Shown: positions 60,866 to 64,000 of the stretch, piece by piece
Position numbering within the stretch: the first letter of the stretch is position 1
Layout: every line of letters starts with the position of its first letter
DNA from: Ramlibacter albus
GTDB lineage: Bacteria > Pseudomonadota > Gammaproteobacteria > Burkholderiales > Burkholderiaceae_C
Length of the DNA: 64,000 nucleotides
Assembly (NCBI RefSeq): GCF_014297445.1
Contig: NZ_JACORU010000004.1
Coordinates: 248,001-312,000 of the forward strand
Direction of reading: 5' to 3'
The notes under the pieces: model-generated
Told to the model about the DNA's origin: nothing
The model's database searches: none
Seen by the model: the letters and a program-made list of their open reading frames with translations, nothing else
Translations under genes and position numbers: made by a program

Positions 60866-62518
60866 TTACCCGGCCACCTCGGGAGAGGCCTGGTTGTGCG
60901 CCAGCTCCGCGGCGAACCCCGCCCGCTCGATCACTTCCTGCGGCTGCTCGTGCAGGTTCTCGATGAAGAGCGTGCCCTTGCGCCCCAGCACCGCCTTGTG
61001 CAGCTGCCGCAGCGAATCCAGGCCCGAGGTGTCGAGGTGGACGAGGCGCGAGGCGTCCAGCACCACCACCGGCTGCTCCGGCCCGGCCTCCACGGCCTGC
61101 ACCACCTCGTCGATCTTCGCCACAGCGCCGAAGAACAGCGAGCCGTAGAGGCTGAACATGATGAGCGCGCCTTCGCGCTTGACCAGCTCCACCGAGAACA
61201 GCGAGCTCATCTTGCGCACGAAGAGGCCGCACGCCGTGACCAGCCCCACCTGCACGGCGACCGTGAGGTCGAACACCACGGTGAGCAGGAATGTGCCCAG
61301 CATCAGCACGCGGTAGTGCGTGCTGTACTTCTTCATGTGCGCGAACTCGCACCACTCGCCCATGTTCCACGCGACGAACAGCAGGATGCCGGCCAGCACC
61401 GACAGGGGCACGAGCAGCGCGAGCGGGGCCGCGGCGAGGACGATGATCGCCAGCGTGATCGCATGCACGATGCCCGCGACGGGTGTCGTCGCACCGGCGC
61501 GGATGTTCGTCACGGTGCGCGCGATCGTGCCGGTGGCCGGCATGCCGCCGAAGAAGGGCACGACGAAGTTGGCGACGCCCTGCGCCATCAGCTCCTGGTT
61601 GGGGTCGTGCCGGGGCAGGGTCGACAGCTGGTCGGCCACGCGCGCGCACAGCAGCGACTCGATCGCGCCGAGCAGGGCGATGGTGATCGTCGGCGTCACC
61701 AGCAGCTTCACCGTCGCCCACGAGAACTCCGGCAGCACGAACGCGGGCAGCCCTTGCGGGATGCTCCCGAATTTCGTGCCGATCGTTTCCACCGGCAGCT
61801 GCAGGAACCACGCGAGAGCCGTCAGCGTGACCAGCGCCACGACCGGCGCCGGCACGCGCCGGTTCAGGCGCACCGTGGCGTGCATGCCGGGCAGCGGCAC
61901 CGCGGTCTTCAGCGGCGACTGCTCGTGCCACAGCCGGGGCCACGCGAACAGCCCGAGGAAGCACAGGGTCCCGAGCGCGAAGGCGTACGGGTTGAACGTG
62001 TCCAGGTGCTGCGCCATCACCTTCAGCTGCGTGAAGAAGTCGGCGGGCATCTTCTCCACCTCCAGCCCCAGCCAGTCCTTCAGCTGCGATACCGCGATGA
62101 GCACCGCGATGCCGTTGGTGAAGCCGATGACGATGCTCACCGGCACGTAGCGCACCAGCCGCCCGAGCTTGAGGAAGCCGAGCACGAACAGCAGCACGCC
62201 CGCGCAGCTGGTGGCGATCATCAGGTTCGCCAGGCCGTAGCGCTCCAGGATGCCGTAGACGATGACGATGAACGCGCCGGCCGGCCCGCCGATCTGCACG
62301 TTGGAGCCGCCGAGGCCCGCGATCAGCAGGCCGGCGATGATGGCGGTCCACAGGCCGGCCTGCGGGGTGAGGCCCGACGCGATGGCGAACGCCATCGCCA
62401 GCGGCAGGGCGACGATTCCGACCGTGATGCCCGCGCCGGCGTCGTGCACGAAGCGGTCGCGGTCGTACCCGCGCAATGCTTCGACGAGCCGCGGGCGGAA
62501 GACGAGGGAAAAAGGCAT
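60866..62518 (-). CDS. SulP family anion transporter with STAS domain (second copy)
   Basis: A 550-residue membrane protein. VGIVALPLAMAFAIASGLTPQAGLWTAIIAGLLIAGLGGSNVQIGGPAGAFIVI is a SulP TM1-TM3 signature (about residues 33-85), and the C-terminal STAS domain carries VVLDASRLVHLDTSGLDSLRQL. It is only distantly similar to the SulP at 24.8 kb. A beta-carbonic anhydrase lies about 470 nt away in the divergent direction, so bicarbonate is a possible substrate. Confidence 0.9.
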   Translation of the reverse strand: MPFSLVFRPRLVEALRGYDRDRFVHDAGAGITVGIVALPLAMAFAIASGLTPQAGLWTAIIAGLLIAGLGGSNVQIGGPAGAFIVIVYGILERYGLANLMIATSCAGVLLFVLGFLKLGRLVRYVPVSIVIGFTNGIAVLIAVSQLKDWLGLEVEKMPADFFTQLKVMAQHLDTFNPYAFALGTLCFLGLFAWPRLWHEQSPLKTAVPLPGMHATVRLNRRVPAPVVALVTLTALAWFLQLPVETIGTKFGSIPQGLPAFVLPEFSWATVKLLVTPTITIALLGAIESLLCARVADQLSTLPRHDPNQELMAQGVANFVVPFFGGMPATGTIARTVTNIRAGATTPVAGIVHAITLAIIVLAAAPLALLVPLSVLAGILLFVAWNMGEWCEFAHMKKYSTHYRVLMLGTFLLTVVFDLTVAVQVGLVTACGLFVRKMSSLFSVELVKREGALIMFSLYGSLFFGAVAKIDEVVQAVEAGPEQPVVVLDASRLVHLDTSGLDSLRQLHKAVLGRKGTLFIENLHEQPQEVIERAGFAAELAHNQASPEVAG

Positions 62519-62539
62519 GGACTCTCCGGGATGAACTGC

Positions 62540-62553
62540 AACGTGGGAACGTT
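62540..62553. promoter_or_regulatory. inverted repeat AACGT-GGGA-ACGTT upstream of SulP
   Basis: A 5-bp palindrome with 4-nt spacer starts 22 nt before the SulP start codon. Possible operator; evidence is symmetry and position only. Confidence 0.3.
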
Positions 62554-62656
62554 CAGCCCGGCTCCGGAGGCCCGCAGTGGTGCAGGCGCGTGATGAAGCG
62601 CTTGCGGCGCGAAAGGGGCATAGGCGGTGTCGCCATCGCCCCAGTGTAAACCCGGC

Positions 62657-62824
62657 TTACTTCTTCTCGTCCTTCGACGGGGTGACCACGTCGACGACGG
62701 CGCCGACGGCGGCCCCGGTGAGCTTGACCGCGCCCACCGCCGCGCCGACGGCCATGTCGGCCACCGTGACGACGGCGCAGCCGCAAAGGAGGAGAGCAAG
62801 GGTGGCTGCGGCCAGGATCTTCAT
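62657..62824 (-). CDS. small lipoprotein-like hypothetical protein
   Basis: A 55-residue protein: MKILAAATLALLLCGCAVVTVADMAVGAAVGAVKL and a Lys/Asp tail. The N-terminus is a hydrophobic signal ending in LCGC, a degenerate lipobox. The Gly/Ala/Val-rich mature part resembles small outer-membrane lipoprotein fragments often seen in Comamonadaceae. Function unknown. Confidence 0.55.
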   Translation of the reverse strand: MKILAAATLALLLCGCAVVTVADMAVGAAVGAVKLTGAAVGAVVDVVTPSKDEKK

Positions 62825-62985
62825 GCGCGGCATCCTAACCAGCCCATGTAAAGCTTCAACGAACGCGCGACGGCGCATCTCGTCTCGCGGAAAGGGCAGG
62901 CGGCACTATCCGAAAGGCTGGTTACCGGCACGTCCTGAATGCCTAGCATGGGCCTGCCCCGGGATGGCCTGGGCGAGGAGAACCC

Positions 62986-63690
62986 ATGAACCGACACCTG
63001 ACCCATCTCGCGGCGCTCGGCCTGGCCGCGGCCCTGCTTGGCGGCTGCGCCTCGCAGCCCGTTCCCGCGGCGCCCGCCGCGCTCACGCGCGAAGCCCAGG
63101 CTGCGCTCACCCCCGACGCCGTGCTGCAGCGGCTGCAGGAGGGCAACCAGCGCTTCACCACCGGCCGCCAGGCGCCGCGTGACCTGAAGATGCAGATCAA
63201 GGCGACGGGCTACGGCCAGTACCCGATGGCGTCCATCGTTAGCTGCATCGACTCCCGTTCGGCGCCGGAACTCGTCTTCGACCAGGGCATCGGCGACGTG
63301 TTCGGCGTACGCATCGCCGGCAACTTCGTCAACGAGGACATGCTGGGCAGCCTGGAATTCGCGTCCAAGGTCGCGGGCGCGAAGCTCATCGTGGTGCTCG
63401 GCCACACGAGCTGCGGCGCCATCAAGGGCGCATGCGACGACGTGGCCCTGGGCAACCTCACCGGCATGCTGGGCAAGATCAAGCCCGCCGTGCAGAGCGT
63501 TGCCTACGCCGGCGAGCGCAGCAGCAAGAACGAGCAGTTCGTCGAGATGGTCGCCGAGGCCAATGTCCGCCGCACGGTGCTGGATATCCTCAACCGCAGC
63601 GCCGTGCTGCGCGAGATGGCCGACAAGGGCCAGCTGCGCGTGGTGGGCGCGATGCTGGACGTGAAGACCGGCGAAGTGCGCTTCTACTGA
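62986..63690 (+). CDS. lipoprotein beta-carbonic anhydrase
   Basis: A 234-residue protein. A lipoprotein signal with lipobox LGGC (Cys21) precedes a beta-class carbonic anhydrase. Zinc ligands are visible as Cys87 (SCIDSRSAP with Asp89 and Arg91), His140 and Cys143 (GHTSCGAIKGA). It hydrates CO2 outside the cytoplasm, anchored in the envelope. It is divergent from the SulP/lipoprotein genes, so CO2/bicarbonate handling at the cell surface is suggested. Confidence 0.88.
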   Translation: MNRHLTHLAALGLAAALLGGCASQPVPAAPAALTREAQAALTPDAVLQRLQEGNQRFTTGRQAPRDLKMQIKATGYGQYPMASIVSCIDSRSAPELVFDQGIGDVFGVRIAGNFVNEDMLGSLEFASKVAGAKLIVVLGHTSCGAIKGACDDVALGNLTGMLGKIKPAVQSVAYAGERSSKNEQFVEMVAEANVRRTVLDILNRSAVLREMADKGQLRVVGAMLDVKTGEVRFY

Positions 63691-63699
63691 GCGCGCCCT

Positions 63700-64000
63700 T
63701 CAGCGCACGCGCATGCCCGGTTTCGCGCCGGGCCACGCGCCCAGCACGAAGATGCCGGGCTCGGCCTTCTCGTCGCCGTGGCTGGCCGACAGCACCATGC
63801 CCTCGCTCACGCCGAACTTCATCTTGCGCGGCGCCAGGTTGGCCACGACGACGACCAACTTGTCCTTCAGGTCCTCGGGCTTGTAGGCCGAGGCGATACC
63901 GGAGAACACGTTGCGCGTCTTGCCTTCGCCGACGTCGAGCGTGAGCTGCAACAGCTTGGTGGAGCCTTCCACGGTCTTGCAGTCGACGACCTTGGCGATG
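63700..64000 (-). CDS. metG: methionyl-tRNA synthetase, C-terminal tRNA-binding domain (cut by window)
   Basis: Reading leftward from the right edge: [19 protein letters not shown], then [52 protein letters not shown] (by position). This is the EMAP-II-like tRNA-binding domain at the C-terminus of proteobacterial MetG. The catalytic part lies outside the window. Confidence 0.85.
   Translation of the reverse strand, partial: IAKVVDCKTVEGSTKLLQLTLDVGEGKTRNVFSGIASAYKPEDLKDKLVVVVANLAPRKMKFGVSEGMVLSASHGDEKAEPGIFVLGAWPGAKPGMRVR

Noticed and set aside
1..64000. tRNA, rRNA or complete insertion sequences
   Set aside because: No tRNA cloverleaf, rRNA-like stretch or transposase frame was recognised by eye on either strand; a covariance-model scan would be needed to exclude small RNAs.

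Overview
The window is GC-rich (about 70 percent by eye), densely coding DNA. Its gene content and order match a betaproteobacterium of the order Burkholderiales, most likely family Comamonadaceae (Ramlibacter/Variovorax-like). The supporting groupings are DUF971-ubiE-Tim44-ubiJ-ubiB, fmdB-DUF502-aspS-nudB-endonuclease-clsB, gpmA/ctpA/moeB-like divergent from rhodanese-grxC-secB-gpsA, and scpA-DUF3460. The first gene (an Fe-S/FAD oxidoreductase) is cut at the left edge and the last (metG) at the right edge. I saw no rRNA, tRNA, complete insertion sequence, prophage or CRISPR array. This is chromosomal core with accessory pockets.

Layout. 0-5.5 kb: oxidoreductase tail, then a tandem-FecR exported protein paired with a TpsB-type outer-membrane transporter but no TpsA substrate. 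5.5-11.4 kb: ubiquinone genes (ubiE, ubiJ, ubiB) with DUF971, a Tim44-like protein and a sodium:solute symporter. 11.4-18.5 kb: fmdB-like, DUF502, aspS, nudB, endonuclease and clsB, interrupted between aspS and nudB by a lower-GC AbiEi/AbiEii toxin-antitoxin pair and a solitary Phd antitoxin. 18.5-23.7 kb: ligase-associated exonuclease, ATP-dependent DNA ligase, folE, a BLUF photoreceptor, a thioesterase and DUF429. 23.7-24.3 kb: a 588-bp non-coding stretch with two inverted copies of a structured element and a 33-bp tandem repeat. 24.3-29.7 kb (minus strand): a likely five-gene operon of two tripartite-tricarboxylate receptors, a sulfatase, a SulP anion transporter and a YdeI-like protein. 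29.8-36.6 kb: the Lhr-type helicase of the ligase/exonuclease system, a BON lipoprotein, a LysR regulator, an amidase and an AtoE-type transporter. 36.6-42 kb: an envelope-stress-like operon (DUF883, YqjE-like, small membrane protein, BON lipoprotein, zinc peptidase) next to a CHASE3 histidine kinase, a NarL-type response regulator and a receiver-only protein. 42-47.6 kb: an AsmA protein, then a GntR regulator divergent from suyA-suyB-comC (sulfolactate desulfonation). 47.5-53 kb: a MoeB-like protein, ctpA, gpmA, rhodanese, grxC, secB and gpsA. 53-60.9 kb: a lectin-like exported protein, a thioredoxin-like protein, thioesterases, the NAD genes nadC, nadA and nadB, an aminotransferase, scpA and DUF3460. 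60.9-64 kb: a second SulP transporter, a small lipoprotein, a lipoprotein beta-carbonic anhydrase and the 3' end of metG.

Themes. Two separate loci point to organosulfur use: a sulfatase operon with its own anion transporter, and sulfolactate sulfo-lyase with sulfolactate dehydrogenase. A three-part DNA repair module (helicase, exonuclease, ligase) is present but split by about 8.5 kb. The most unusual sequence is the twin structured element at 23.77-24.16 kb. Its two copies share a conserved core, but each is enclosed by a different yet self-complementary outer stem.
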